Below are positions 25,609 to 34,511 of a stretch of DNA of 64,000 nucleotides, piece after piece; position 1 is the first letter of the stretch; each line of letters opens with the position of its first letter. The translations under genes and the position numbers were made by a program. Below the pieces are notes generated by a model. The model was not told the DNA's origin and did no database searches. It saw nothing but the letters and a program-made list of their open reading frames with translations. Source of the DNA: Ruegeria sp. ANG-R (lineage in GTDB: Bacteria > Pseudomonadota > Alphaproteobacteria > Rhodobacterales > Rhodobacteraceae). The DNA is taken from positions 95,015 through 159,014 of the forward strand of contig NZ_JWLJ01000007.1 of assembly GCF_000813985.1 (NCBI RefSeq). The letters run 5' to 3'.

Positions 25609-26190
25609 ATGGGGTCTGAAGTGGACAAATCCTTGTCAAAAGCCGTCATCGCGCTGGGTGCAAATCTCAGTCTGAGAGGTCATGGACCCAAGGTGACACT
25701 TGAGCAGTCTCTGGCCGCGATGGCGGGGGCCGGTCTGGTGATTCGCGCCACAAGCCGTTTTTTTGCCACCCCGTGCTTTCCGGCTGGGGCGGGGCCGGAT
25801 TATGTCAATGCGGCGGTTCTGATCGAAACCGACCTGACGCCGCAGGGTGTTCTGGATCTGCTCCACCGCATCGAACATGATTTTGAGCGCGCCCGCGAAC
25901 AACGCTGGGGAATGCGGACGCTGGATCTTGATTTGGTCTGTTGGGACGATCTTGTGCTGCCCGATGACGCCGAATACCAGCGCTGGCTGACCCTTGCGCC
26001 CGAAGATCAGGCCAGATGCGCGCCTGAACACCTGATCTTGCCCCATCCCCGCCTGCAGGACCGCGCTTTCGTACTGGTGCCGATGGCAGATGTCGCCCCC
26101 GATTGGCGTCATCCCGTGCTGGACAGAACGGTCACGCAGATGGTTGCCGCACTGCCGCCCGGGGATGTGGCCGGGGTCACGCCTCTGTGA
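25609..26190 (+). CDS. folK: 2-amino-4-hydroxy-6-hydroxymethyldihydropteridine pyrophosphokinase
   Basis: This roughly 193-residue enzyme transfers pyrophosphate from ATP to the pterin in folate synthesis. Family signs are AVIALGANL at the start, YVNAAVLIETDLTPQGVLDLLHRIE in the centre, the RWGMRTLDLDLVCWDD catalytic stretch (Asp pair) and LPHPRLQDRAFVLVPMADVAP. The start is uncertain: ATG at 25609 is annotated, but GTG at 25621 with GGGG upstream is equally plausible, and the frame stays open to a TTG at 25576. It is first of the plus-strand run leading to rpoZ. Confidence 0.93.
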   Translation: MGSEVDKSLSKAVIALGANLSLRGHGPKVTLEQSLAAMAGAGLVIRATSRFFATPCFPAGAGPDYVNAAVLIETDLTPQGVLDLLHRIEHDFERAREQRWGMRTLDLDLVCWDDLVLPDDAEYQRWLTLAPEDQARCAPEHLILPHPRLQDRAFVLVPMADVAPDWRHPVLDRTVTQMVAALPPGDVAGVTPL

Positions 26191-26215
26191 TCCTCGCATT
26201 TGCGGCATTTCCTGC

Positions 26216-26244
26216 TTGTCAAGGCGGGGATTCGCGCTTAGATA
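26216..26244 (+). promoter_or_regulatory. Putative rpoZ promoter
   Basis: TTGTCA (26216-26221), a 17-base spacer and TAGATA (26239-26244) are well placed to start transcription near 26251, in front of the rpoZ ribosome-binding site GGAGAG. Confidence 0.55.
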
Positions 26245-26284
26245 AACCCCTTCCTGCCACGGATTCATTTACGGAGAGCGCCCC

Positions 26285-26638
26285 ATGGCCCGCGTTACGG
26301 TCGAAGATTGTGTAGACAAGGTCCCGAACCGGTTCGAACTGGTGATGCTTGCAGCCCACCGGGCGCGCGAGATTTCCGCCGGTGGCCCGATCACCGTCGA
26401 CCGCGACAACGACAAGAACCCGGTCGTTTCCCTGCGTGAAATTGCGGATGAGACCCAAAGCGCCGATGAGCTGCGCGAACGTCTGATCGAGGCCAACCAG
26501 ACCCAGATCGAGGTTGATGAGCCCGAAGAAGATCAGATGGCTCTGCTTATGGGCGCGGAATCGGACAAGCCTGTCGATGACGACATGTCGGAAGAAAAGC
26601 TCCTGCGCGCTCTGATGGAGGCTCAGGGCCAGGGGTAA
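26285..26638 (+). CDS. rpoZ: RNA polymerase omega subunit
   Basis: This 117-residue subunit helps fold and stabilise beta' in RNA polymerase and contributes to the ppGpp site. The conserved start [33 protein letters not shown] is diagnostic. The C-terminal half is acidic and variable, as in other alphaproteobacteria. It lies directly upstream of the rsh gene, the classic rpoZ-spoT pairing that couples a ppGpp-responsive subunit with the ppGpp synthetase. Confidence 0.97.
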   Translation: MARVTVEDCVDKVPNRFELVMLAAHRAREISAGGPITVDRDNDKNPVVSLREIADETQSADELRERLIEANQTQIEVDEPEEDQMALLMGAESDKPVDDDMSEEKLLRALMEAQGQG

Positions 26639-26664
26639 ACCCCAGCGACAAAGGTGCGGACCGG

Positions 26665-28797
26665 ATGATTTCTGCAGAAGACCTGATTGCGCTGGTCCGC
26701 AATTACAACCCCAAGACAAATGCCGAGCGTATCGAACGGGCCTATGAATTTGGCCTTCAGATGCATGAAGGGCAGTTCCGCCACTCGGGCGAGCCCTATT
26801 TCTCTCATCCCGTTGCCGTTGCCGCCATCCTGACCGAACAGCGTCTGGATGATGCGACCATCATCACGGCTCTGCTGCACGACACGATCGAGGACACCAA
26901 GGCCAGCTATGGCAAGGTGGCCGAACTGTTCGGCGATGAGGTCGCCAAGCTGGTCGATGGCGTCACCAAGCTGACCAACCTGCAGCTGTCCAGCCGAGAA
27001 ACCAAGCAGGCCGAAAACTTCCGCAAGCTGTTCATGGCCATGTCCAAGGATCTGCGGGTCATTCTGGTCAAGCTGGCCGACCGTCTGCACAACATGCGCA
27101 CGATCAAGGCGATGCGGCCCGAAAAGCAGGTTCAGAAAGCGCGCGAGACGATGGATATCTACGCGCCGCTTGCGGGCCGTATGGGGATGCAATGGATGCG
27201 CGAGGAGCTGGAAGACCTCGCGTTCCGCGTCCTGAACCCCGAAGGCCGACAGTCAATCATCCGGCGTTTCATCACCCTGCAACGCGAAACCGGCGATGTG
27301 ATCCATCGCATCACCGGCGACATGCGGCACGAGCTGGAAAAGGCCGGGATTGAGGCCGAGGTGTTTGGCCGCGCCAAGAAACCCTATTCCATCTGGCGCA
27401 AGATGCAGGAAAAAGATCAGGGCTTTTCCCGCCTGTCCGACATCTACGGCTTCCGCATCATCACCGGGTCCGAGGAAGACTGCTATCGCACCCTCGGCGC
27501 GATCCACCAGCGCTGGCGCGCGGTTCCGGGGCGGTTCAAGGACTATATCAGCCAGCCGAAATCGAACGGCTATCGCTCGATCCACACCACCGTGTCCGGG
27601 CGCGATGGCAAACGCGTCGAGGTGCAGATCCGCACACGTCAGATGCATGACGTGGCTGAAACCGGTGTGGCCGCGCACTGGTCTTATCGCGATGGTGTGC
27701 GGACCGAGAACCCCTTTGCCGTCGATCCGGCCAAATGGATCTCCAATCTGACCGAGCAATTCGACAATGAGGAGGATCACGAGGACTTCCTCGAAGCCGT
27801 CAAGCTTGAGATGTATTCGGATCAGGTGTTCTGCTTCACCCCCAAGGGCGACGTGGTGAAACTGCCGCGCGGGGCGACGCCGATCGATTTTGCCTATGCC
27901 ATCCACACGCGCATCGGCCATGCCTGCGTGGGGGCCAAGGTCGATACGATCCGGGTGCCGCTGTGGACCCGACTCAAGAACGGGCAGTCGGTGGATATCA
28001 TCACCGCCGATGGCCAGATGCCGCAGGTCACATGGCTTGAGATTGCGGTTACCGGCAAAGCCCGCACCGCCATTCGCCGCGCCCTGCGCGAGGTGGATCG
28101 TGAACGTTTCATCAAGCTGGGCAAGGAACTGGCCCGCGCCGGGTTCGAAAACGTGGGCCGCAAGGCGACCGACAAGGCGCTGGACACCGCCGCCAAACAT
28201 CTGCGGTTGAAAGACCGTCACGAATTACTGGCCCGACTCGGCAGCGCTGAACTGACCGCGCATGAACTGGTCGAGGCCGTCTATCCCGAACTCACCAAGG
28301 ACGACGGGGATGCCATCTCGCCCCGCCGTGCGGTGATCGGCCTTGAGCCCGGCCAGAAATTCGACCGCGCCCCCTGCTGTCAGCCGCTTCCGGGTGAGCG
28401 GATCGTAGGCATCACCTATCGCGGCAAGGGCGTTGTGGTGCACGCCATCGACTGCGACCGCCTGTCCGATTTCGAGGACGAGCCCGAGCGCTGGGTCGAC
28501 CTGCACTGGCACTCGGGCACCCACCCCGCCGTCTATGGCGCGACGCTTGATCTGACCATCGGCAATGACGCCGGGGTGCTGGGGCGTATTTGCACATTGA
28601 TTGGTGAGAAAAAGGCCAATATCTCGAACCTCGAATTTGTTGACCGCAAACCGGATTTTTACCGCCTGATGATCAATGTCGAACTGCGCGACCTCGAACA
28701 GCTGCATTCGCTGATGCTGATGCTCGAGGCGGAAAGCGATGTCGCTGCGGTCGAGCGGTATCGGGAAAGCGCAAAATCTGCGGTCGCAGCTGGCTGA
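26665..28797 (+). CDS. rsh: Bifunctional (p)ppGpp synthetase/hydrolase (RelA/SpoT, Rsh)
   Basis: This 710-residue Rsh has the full order: HD hydrolase domain (about 30-190, with FSHPVAVAAIL and LLHDTIEDT), RelA/SpoT synthetase domain (about 230-370, with KPYSIWRKM, DIYGFRII, YRSIHTTV), TGS domain (about 385-445, TPKGDVVKLPRGATPIDFAYAIHT) and a C-terminal ACT domain (about 630-705). Both catalytic halves look intact, so it should make and degrade the alarmone, the sole long Rsh in most alphaproteobacteria. A conserved Cys pair (APCCQPLPGE) lies before ACT. Confidence 0.97.
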   Translation: MISAEDLIALVRNYNPKTNAERIERAYEFGLQMHEGQFRHSGEPYFSHPVAVAAILTEQRLDDATIITALLHDTIEDTKASYGKVAELFGDEVAKLVDGVTKLTNLQLSSRETKQAENFRKLFMAMSKDLRVILVKLADRLHNMRTIKAMRPEKQVQKARETMDIYAPLAGRMGMQWMREELEDLAFRVLNPEGRQSIIRRFITLQRETGDVIHRITGDMRHELEKAGIEAEVFGRAKKPYSIWRKMQEKDQGFSRLSDIYGFRIITGSEEDCYRTLGAIHQRWRAVPGRFKDYISQPKSNGYRSIHTTVSGRDGKRVEVQIRTRQMHDVAETGVAAHWSYRDGVRTENPFAVDPAKWISNLTEQFDNEEDHEDFLEAVKLEMYSDQVFCFTPKGDVVKLPRGATPIDFAYAIHTRIGHACVGAKVDTIRVPLWTRLKNGQSVDIITADGQMPQVTWLEIAVTGKARTAIRRALREVDRERFIKLGKELARAGFENVGRKATDKALDTAAKHLRLKDRHELLARLGSAELTAHELVEAVYPELTKDDGDAISPRRAVIGLEPGQKFDRAPCCQPLPGERIVGITYRGKGVVVHAIDCDRLSDFEDEPERWVDLHWHSGTHPAVYGATLDLTIGNDAGVLGRICTLIGEKKANISNLEFVDRKPDFYRLMINVELRDLEQLHSLMLMLEAESDVAAVERYRESAKSAVAAG

Positions 28798-28813
28798 GAA
28801 GGGGTGATCACGA

Positions 28814-29512
28814 GTGGTTTTCAAGCGCCGAGATCGCCGCTCAGCCGTCCAGATCGCGTCAGAGTTCGTCTATCCGCGCGGCGGCTGGACTCGTGCCTTT
28901 CACTACGTCAAACACCGCGTCCGTCGCCTGCCTGACAGCCCCGAGCGCATCGCGCGTGGCATCGGGGCAGGGGTGTTTGCCTCGTTTACACCGTTTTATG
29001 GTCTGCACTTTGTCGTCGCTGCGGTTCTGGCCCGATTGCTCAACGGCAATATACTGGCGGCCCTCAGCGGCACGTTCTTCGGCAACCCCCTGACCTATGT
29101 GCCTATCGGTGTGGTCAGTCTTCAGACCGGGCATTTCCTGTTGGGGACCCGATATCGCAAGCACGACACGCACGGGCTGATGGGCAAGTTTGCCGATGCG
29201 ATGGGCGACCTGAAAGACAACTGCATCGCCATGTTCACCGGGCGCGAGGCCGACTGGCATGGCCTGAGCCGCTTTTATGACGATGTGTTTTTTCCTTACA
29301 TGGTTGGTGGCGTTATTCCGGGCATCGTCGCGGGCGTGGTCTGCGCCTATCTCAGCCTGCCGCTGATCCGCACCTATCAGCAGCGGCGTCGCGCCAAGAT
29401 CAAGGCGAAGTTTGAACAAATCAAACGTCTTGCGCAGGCAGAGGCTGACGTTCCGGCGACAAAACGACTAGGCTCGGCCTCAGGGACCAGGAAGGATTCG
29501 AAAGATGTCTGA
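28814..29512 (+). CDS. DUF2062 family membrane protein
   Basis: This 232-residue protein starts with GTG. It has a basic N-terminus, the DUF2062 core SPERIARGIGAGVFASFTPFYGLHFVVAA, a Gly/Asn turn GTFFGNPLTYVPIG and a further TM pair (FFPYMVGGVIPGIVAGVVCAYLSL), ending in a basic tail. The family is found as inner-membrane proteins of unknown role, commonly between rsh and pdxJ in Rhodobacteraceae. It overlaps pdxJ by 8 bases. Confidence 0.87.
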   Translation: MVFKRRDRRSAVQIASEFVYPRGGWTRAFHYVKHRVRRLPDSPERIARGIGAGVFASFTPFYGLHFVVAAVLARLLNGNILAALSGTFFGNPLTYVPIGVVSLQTGHFLLGTRYRKHDTHGLMGKFADAMGDLKDNCIAMFTGREADWHGLSRFYDDVFFPYMVGGVIPGIVAGVVCAYLSLPLIRTYQQRRRAKIKAKFEQIKRLAQAEADVPATKRLGSASGTRKDSKDV

Positions 29513-30251
29513 CAACCATTTGCGTCTGGGCGTGAACATTGACCACGTTGCCACCATCCGCAACGCACGCGGCGGGGCATACCCTGATCCGATCCGTGCC
29601 GCGAAACTGGCCGAAGAGGCCGGGGCCGATGGCATCACCGCCCATCTGCGCGAAGACCGCCGTCATATCCTGGATGCGGATATCGAAGGGCTGATGGAGG
29701 CGCTGACCGTCCCGCTAAATTTCGAGATGGCCGCGACGGACGAGATGCAGAAAATCGCCCTGCGCCACAAGCCGCACGCCGTCTGCATCGTCCCCGAGAA
29801 GCGCGAGGAACGCACCACCGAAGGCGGGCTCGAAGTCGCGCGCGAGGAAAACAAACTGGCCCATTTCATCGCGCCCCTGCGCGACGTGGGCTGCCGCGTG
29901 TCGATCTTCATCGCCGCCGACCAGCGCCAGATCGACGCCGCCCACCGCATCGGCGCCGAGGTGATTGAACTGCATACCGGTGCCTATTGCGATTACCACG
30001 CCGAAGGCAAACCGGAAGAGGCCGCGCGCGAGCTGGAAGCCCTGCGTGAGATGTCCGCGTATGCCCATTCGCTGGGCCTTGAGGTCCACGCGGGTCATGG
30101 CCTGACCTATGACACCGTGCAACCGGTCGCTGCCTTCCCCGAAGTGCGCGAACTCAATATCGGTCACTTCCTGATCGGCGAGTCCATCTTCCGCGGCCTC
30201 ACCCCGGCGGTCCACGAAATGCGCCGCCTGATGGATGAGGCGCGGGGATGA
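29505..30251 (+). CDS. pdxJ: Pyridoxine 5'-phosphate synthase
   Basis: This 248-residue TIM-barrel enzyme condenses 1-deoxyxylulose 5-phosphate with 3-amino-2-oxopropyl phosphate to give pyridoxine phosphate, the last ring-forming step of DXP-dependent vitamin B6 synthesis. Signatures are LRLGVNIDHVATIRNARGG, GADGITAHLREDRRHI, TVPLNFEMAATDEM and VHAGHGLTYDTV. In relatives acpS-lepB-rnc-era usually follow soon; here a 3.8-kb accessory block separates pdxJ from acpS. Confidence 0.97.
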   Translation: MSDNHLRLGVNIDHVATIRNARGGAYPDPIRAAKLAEEAGADGITAHLREDRRHILDADIEGLMEALTVPLNFEMAATDEMQKIALRHKPHAVCIVPEKREERTTEGGLEVAREENKLAHFIAPLRDVGCRVSIFIAADQRQIDAAHRIGAEVIELHTGAYCDYHAEGKPEEAARELEALREMSAYAHSLGLEVHAGHGLTYDTVQPVAAFPEVRELNIGHFLIGESIFRGLTPAVHEMRRLMDEARG

Positions 30252-30305
30252 TCGCTATTCTGAGGATTGTTGAAGTAGGATGTTTTTCATTAGGACTTTA
30301 GTCAG

Positions 30306-30770
30306 ATGAACAAATTGAGCCTTCTAAGGTATTCCGTTTGGCTATTCGCTTTTCGGATGGCTTACCCGATTGTCGCAATTCTCGTAGCGATGTTTTTGAA
30401 CTTTGAACTGGGTTCCTCGGGAATCTCGGTGATCGCCCCCATGTTTGCGGCAATGATCGCAGGTCAGCGATACGGAAACCAACACGGTGAACTCATACCG
30501 CCGCATGAGGTAAACAGATTTTCACGTGCGGCCCTGCTCGTTGCGATATTGGCTGAGATAGTCACCTCATTCGCCTGGGGCTATATTTTCATGGGGAATC
30601 AGTTTTTTGAGTTTATCACCGCAGCCGCGAGCGCTGATGGTAAGATCCTCATGTTGGCTGTATTCCTCATTATGATTGCTATGGGTTACTTCGCAATTAG
30701 ATGGGGGGTTACCATCGGTGCAAAATCGGCTTTGAAGGCGAAGCTCAAACAACCAGCTAAGGGGCAATAA
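30306..30770 (+). CDS. Small four-TM membrane protein (ABZJ_00895-like)
   Basis: This 154-residue protein has four hydrophobic helices (about 8-35, 38-52, 70-95 and 110-135) and a basic tail ending KLKQPAKGQ. The outline resembles the ABZJ_00895 family of small membrane proteins, whose function is unknown; this is a weak match from memory. Its base composition is clearly more AT-rich than pdxJ, with many TTT, ATT and GAA codons, a sign of recent acquisition or relaxed codon use. It stands first in the block that interrupts the pdxJ-acpS order. Confidence 0.65.
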   Translation: MNKLSLLRYSVWLFAFRMAYPIVAILVAMFLNFELGSSGISVIAPMFAAMIAGQRYGNQHGELIPPHEVNRFSRAALLVAILAEIVTSFAWGYIFMGNQFFEFITAAASADGKILMLAVFLIMIAMGYFAIRWGVTIGAKSALKAKLKQPAKGQ

Positions 30771-30838
30771 ACATTGAGTATTGTTGCTGATCCCATCTTT
30801 GATTTTATTAATAACTTTTTCATGAACGAGGCGCGGGA

Positions 30839-31459
30839 ATGATCGACCTGACCTCTCTTGCGGTCACGGCGCTTGCCTTCTTTGTCGTTGCGGTCTCGCC
30901 GGGTCCCGCAAATATCTCAAACGCTGCCGTCGCCATGAGCTTTGGGCGCAAAACCAGCCTTGTCTACGGAGCAGGCTTGTCCAGCGGTCTGGTGTTCTGG
31001 GGATTGGTTGCTGCCAGCGGGATGGGCGCGGTTCTGCAAAGCTCACTTTACGTTCTGATGGTGCTCAAAGTGTTGGGCGGTCTCTACCTGCTGTGGCTGG
31101 CGTGGCAGTCGGGGCGTTCTGCGCTGCAATCCGACGGCGCCAAGGTATCCGTACCCGCCAAGGGCAAATGGTTCTGGCGCGGGCTGATCCTGAACCTCTC
31201 CAATCCGAAATCGGTGATTGCGTGGATGGCGGCCCTGTCGGTTGGCCTCGGTCCGGAGGATGGTTTGCTGTCCGTTGCCGCCGCGACTCTGATCTGCATC
31301 GCGGCAGGCTTTCTCAACAACTTCCTCTATTCGATGCTGTTTTCGGTCAGCGGCATGATGGCTGGATACCGGCGCTTCCGCCGTTGGATCGACGGGGTTG
31401 TCGCGGGCTTGTTCGCAGTCGCGGGTCTGAGTCTCATAAGATCGGCTTTTGCGCGATGA
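30839..31459 (+). CDS. LysE family translocator (first of tandem pair)
   Basis: This 206-residue transporter of the LysE/RhtB group has about six TM segments. The family's conserved early motif is present (FFVVAVSPGPANISNAAVAMSFGRKTSL), as is the central NLSNPKSVIAWMAAL motif. LysE proteins export amino acids or related metabolites in exchange for protons. The stop overlaps the start of a second LysE gene (ATGA), so the two are cotranslated and could form a heteromeric or paired exporter. The substrate cannot be read. Confidence 0.9.
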   Translation: MIDLTSLAVTALAFFVVAVSPGPANISNAAVAMSFGRKTSLVYGAGLSSGLVFWGLVAASGMGAVLQSSLYVLMVLKVLGGLYLLWLAWQSGRSALQSDGAKVSVPAKGKWFWRGLILNLSNPKSVIAWMAALSVGLGPEDGLLSVAAATLICIAAGFLNNFLYSMLFSVSGMMAGYRRFRRWIDGVVAGLFAVAGLSLIRSAFAR

Positions 31460-32079
31460 TCTCCTCGGGCTTCATAGCGATCTGGATTGCCTGGCTGATG
31501 GCCGGAGGGTCCCCGGGCCCTGCCACCATGGGCATTGCCGGAACCGCGATGAACGAAGGCCGCACCGCTGGTCTGGCCTTTGCATTGGGCATCTGCGCGG
31601 GCTCCGCTGCGTGGGGGATCGCCGCCGCTTTGGGGTTGTCGGCGATCATGCTGGCCAATGTCTGGGTGTTCGAGGTAATCCGCTATATCGGTGTCGCTTA
31701 TCTGGGTTGGCTGGCCTTCAAGGCCCTGCGCCGCGCTCTGTCCTCGGATGAGGTGGCGCTGGGCAATCCGGTCACCGGGTCGCTGGGGACCATCTTCGCG
31801 AAAGGCGCGGCGATCCACCTGACCAACCCAAAGGCGATCCTCAGCTGGGGCTCGATCTACGCCATCGTCGCCCCGAACGACGCCAGCCTGTCGATGCTGT
31901 TGGGTTATTTCGCGATGCTCTATGCAGGCTCGCTGCTGATCTTCATCGGCTACGCCTTCCTGTTCTCCTCGGCCCGCATGGTCAACGGCTACCGCCGCGC
32001 CCGCCGCTGGTTCGATTTTGCATTTGCGGGCTTCTTTGGCGTTGCCAGCTACAAGATTTTCACCGTGAGGCTGTCGTGA
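31456..32079 (+). CDS. LysE family translocator (second of tandem pair)
   Basis: This 207-residue LysE/RhtB-type exporter repeats the motifs of its upstream neighbour: WLMAGGSPGPATMGIAGTAMNEGRTAGLAFALG near the start and HLTNPKAILSWGSIYAIVAP in the middle. The two proteins are clearly divergent, so this is not a fresh duplication. The ATG at 31456 is used; the open frame back to 31093 is a shadow of the first gene. Confidence 0.9.
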   Translation: MISSGFIAIWIAWLMAGGSPGPATMGIAGTAMNEGRTAGLAFALGICAGSAAWGIAAALGLSAIMLANVWVFEVIRYIGVAYLGWLAFKALRRALSSDEVALGNPVTGSLGTIFAKGAAIHLTNPKAILSWGSIYAIVAPNDASLSMLLGYFAMLYAGSLLIFIGYAFLFSSARMVNGYRRARRWFDFAFAGFFGVASYKIFTVRLS

Positions 32080-32095
32080 CGGTTGAGGTGCAGGG

Positions 32096-32419
32096 ATGAT
32101 CCGACACTGCGTCATGCTGCGTCTCAGGCCCGATCATGACCCGGCAGAGCTTGCTGCCGTGATGCACGGCCTCGACCAAGTCGCCGCGCGCCTGCCCGGT
32201 TGCAGTGCCTTTGTCCACGGTCGCAACCGCGACTTCGAGGCCAAATCCCCGGATCACCCCTACGGGTTCACGCTGGATTTCACCAGCGAACCTGACTTGC
32301 AGCGCTATGCCGCTGATGATGCGCACCGCAGGTTGGGCGCACGGCTTGTCGCCCTGTGTGTCGGAGGGGCAGACGGGATACTGGTCTTCGATCTGGAAGG
32401 GCCTGACCCGGCTGGGTAA
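32096..32419 (+). CDS. Dabb-family stress-responsive alpha/beta-barrel protein
   Basis: This 107-residue protein has the Dabb ferredoxin-like fold pattern: MIRHCVMLRLRPDHDPAEL at the start, a HGRNRDFEAKSPDHPYGFTLDFTSEPDLQRYAADDAHRRL core and a final strand. Family members form dimers; some bind or convert small polyketides, but most have no known role. It starts 16 bases after the second LysE gene and 19 bases before a quinone-oxidoreductase gene, indicating one transcript. Confidence 0.85.
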   Translation: MIRHCVMLRLRPDHDPAELAAVMHGLDQVAARLPGCSAFVHGRNRDFEAKSPDHPYGFTLDFTSEPDLQRYAADDAHRRLGARLVALCVGGADGILVFDLEGPDPAG

Positions 32420-32438
32420 TGGAAAACGAGGGAATGTC

Positions 32439-33416
32439 ATGAAAGCAATCACCTATCGCGGTTTCGGAGCGGCGGCGGATGTCCTTGAACTTGTCGACAT
32501 GCCCACACCCGAACCCGCTCCGGGCGAAGTTCTGATCCGCGTCCAGGCCAGCGGCATTAACCCCTCTGACGTCAAACTGCGCGGCGGCGCACGCCCGGGC
32601 GCGGTGATGCAATACCCGGTCGTCATCCCTCATTCGGACGGGGCCGGCGTGATCGAGGCCATCGGCGCGGGTGTCAACACGGCCCGCCTGGGCCAGCGCG
32701 TCTGGATCTGGAACGGCCAATGGCAACGCGCGTTCGGGACCGGGGCCGAGTATATCGCTCTGCCTTCCGAGCAGGCCGTGCACCTGCCCGACACCACCAG
32801 CTTTGCCGAGGGCGCCTGTTTTGGCATCCCTGCCATGACCGCGTGGTATGCGCTTTATCGCGACGGCCCGATCACAGACAAGACGGTGCTCGTCACCGGC
32901 GGTGCGGGCACGGTCGGGCGCTATGCCTGCCAGATGGCCGCGCTGGGCGGCGCGCGGGTGATCACCACCGTTAGTTCCGGGGACAAAGCCGCTCATTCCG
33001 GCGCGGCTGAGTGGATCAACTACCGCACGCAGGACGTGACCGAAGCCGTGATGGACCTGACAGACGGCGCAGGCGTCGACCGCATTGTCGAGGTCGATTT
33101 CGCCGCCAATCAAGGCACCTCTCTATCCCTGATCCGCCCCGGCGGCACCATCGCCAGCTATGCCTCGGCCTCGCAAATGTCGCCCGAGCTGGATTTCTAC
33201 GGCTTCATGTTCAAGAACATCCGCCTGCACATGCTGATTGTCTACCAACTCGACGCCGCCGCCCGCCGTCGTGGCGAGGCGCAGTTGAGCCAATGGCTGG
33301 AACAGGACGTGCTGTCCCACGCCGTTGTCCCGGGCGGAGGTCTGGCGGATGCGGCACAAGCTCATGCAATGGTTGAGGCGGGGCAGAAGCTGGGCACCGT
33401 GGTACTGGAGGTCTGA
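32439..33416 (+). CDS. NADPH:quinone reductase-type MDR oxidoreductase
   Basis: This 325-residue medium-chain dehydrogenase/reductase has the GroES-like N-terminal domain (MKAITYRGFGAAADVLELVDMP, VQASGINPSDVKLRGG) and an NADPH-binding Rossmann domain (TVLVTGGAGTVGRYACQMAALGGARVITT). Zinc-binding Cys residues are absent, which points to the quinone-reductase/zeta-crystallin branch. It reduces quinones or enals with NADPH. GAGGGA lies about 6 bases before the ATG at 32439; the longer frame to 32205 is a shadow of the Dabb gene. Confidence 0.9.
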   Translation: MKAITYRGFGAAADVLELVDMPTPEPAPGEVLIRVQASGINPSDVKLRGGARPGAVMQYPVVIPHSDGAGVIEAIGAGVNTARLGQRVWIWNGQWQRAFGTGAEYIALPSEQAVHLPDTTSFAEGACFGIPAMTAWYALYRDGPITDKTVLVTGGAGTVGRYACQMAALGGARVITTVSSGDKAAHSGAAEWINYRTQDVTEAVMDLTDGAGVDRIVEVDFAANQGTSLSLIRPGGTIASYASASQMSPELDFYGFMFKNIRLHMLIVYQLDAAARRRGEAQLSQWLEQDVLSHAVVPGGGLADAAQAHAMVEAGQKLGTVVLEV

Positions 33417-33500
33417 TGTGATCGCAAACGTCGGAGTGGCACATTCTGCCGCAGGATCAACCTCCGTTGCCATCTGTGTTTTTGCAGCGGGGTCGAGGTT

Positions 33501-34037
33501 TTGAACTTCAGATTCTTTAGATATCTGGGTGTGTTTACGGGGATATCCGTTGCTATTCCTGTATTATTTGTGCTCGAATTAGTGCTGATAATTTTGATCG
33601 GAGATTTTGGTCTGGGTAACTTTGTCAGTACCCGGTTCCCGTTTCTTTCTATTGGCGTACAACTGGTGCGGCCATTTATTGAAGATTACGCCGAGTTTAC
33701 GCTAGTTGCATTCGTTGGAGCTTTTGCTATCGCGGCTCATGCCGAAGGCAGAAACTACTTCAAAAGAAACACCAATTCGCCCATCAGCGTGAATATGCTT
33801 TCAGGCTCCCTGGCCATGGCTTTGATCGGTTTGGGTGTTCTGCTTGGTATGCTTCTGCTGATTGATTTTCTAGTCTTGGGGGGCGCGACCTTTTTCCAAT
33901 CCTGGAACGGTTTTTGGGACAGCTTCTATTGCGTGGCCGCCCTTGTCACCGCAACCCTTCTGTGCCGCATCTCCTTTGGTGTTGGCTTGCGCGCAGCAAA
34001 ACAGCGGCTGCCAATCATCTCAGGCGAACCTTCATGA
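33501..34037 (+). CDS. AT-rich membrane protein of unknown function
   Basis: This 178-residue protein has four hydrophobic segments (about 10-35, 65-85, 98-125 and 140-160) and no motif I recognise. The start is a TTG at 33501 with GAGG 3 bases upstream; it is the first plausible codon and gives a short polar leader before TM1. Codon use is AT-richer than its neighbours, as in the small membrane gene at 30306. Its stop overlaps the acpS start (ATGA), so it is coupled to an essential gene despite its foreign look. Confidence 0.65.
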   Translation: MNFRFFRYLGVFTGISVAIPVLFVLELVLIILIGDFGLGNFVSTRFPFLSIGVQLVRPFIEDYAEFTLVAFVGAFAIAAHAEGRNYFKRNTNSPISVNMLSGSLAMALIGLGVLLGMLLLIDFLVLGGATFFQSWNGFWDSFYCVAALVTATLLCRISFGVGLRAAKQRLPIISGEPS

Positions 34038-34453
34038 TCCTCGGCATCGGCACAGACCTCGCAAATATCGACCGCATCCAGGGCACGCTCGATCGCTTCG
34101 GTGACCGGTTCCGCAACCGTGTCTTCACCGAGACCGAGCAGCGCAAGGCCGAGCGCCGCGCCGACACCGCAGGCACCTATGCCAAACGCTGGGCCGCGAA
34201 AGAGGCGTGTTCCAAGGCGCTGGGCACCGGCCTGCGCATGGGCATCGCGTGGAAGGACATGGCGGTGACCAACCTGCGCACGGGCCAGCCCGTGATGCAT
34301 GTCACCGGCTGGGCCGCCGAGCGCCTGAAGGAACTGACGCCTGCGGGTCACGAGGCGATTATCCACGTCACCCTGACCGACGATCACCCCTGGGCGCAGG
34401 CCTTTGTGGTGATCGAGGCGCGCCCGCTTCACGAAGCGCCCCCACGGCCTTGA
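34034..34453 (+). CDS. acpS: Holo-[acyl-carrier-protein] synthase
   Basis: This 139-residue enzyme transfers the 4'-phosphopantetheine arm from CoA to ACP. The magnesium-binding Asp and Glu are seen in [14 protein letters not shown] and [20 protein letters not shown]. The ATG at 34034 starts the conserved MILGIGTD; the frame is open upstream inside the membrane-protein gene. It begins the acpS-lepB-rnc group, a conserved order before era and recO. Confidence 0.96.
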   Translation: MILGIGTDLANIDRIQGTLDRFGDRFRNRVFTETEQRKAERRADTAGTYAKRWAAKEACSKALGTGLRMGIAWKDMAVTNLRTGQPVMHVTGWAAERLKELTPAGHEAIIHVTLTDDHPWAQAFVVIEARPLHEAPPRP

Positions 34454-34511
34454 CTTGCCCTCACCAGCCCCGCATGTAGCAGCCAACCACCAAAGGATCG
34501 GAGAGAGCAGT

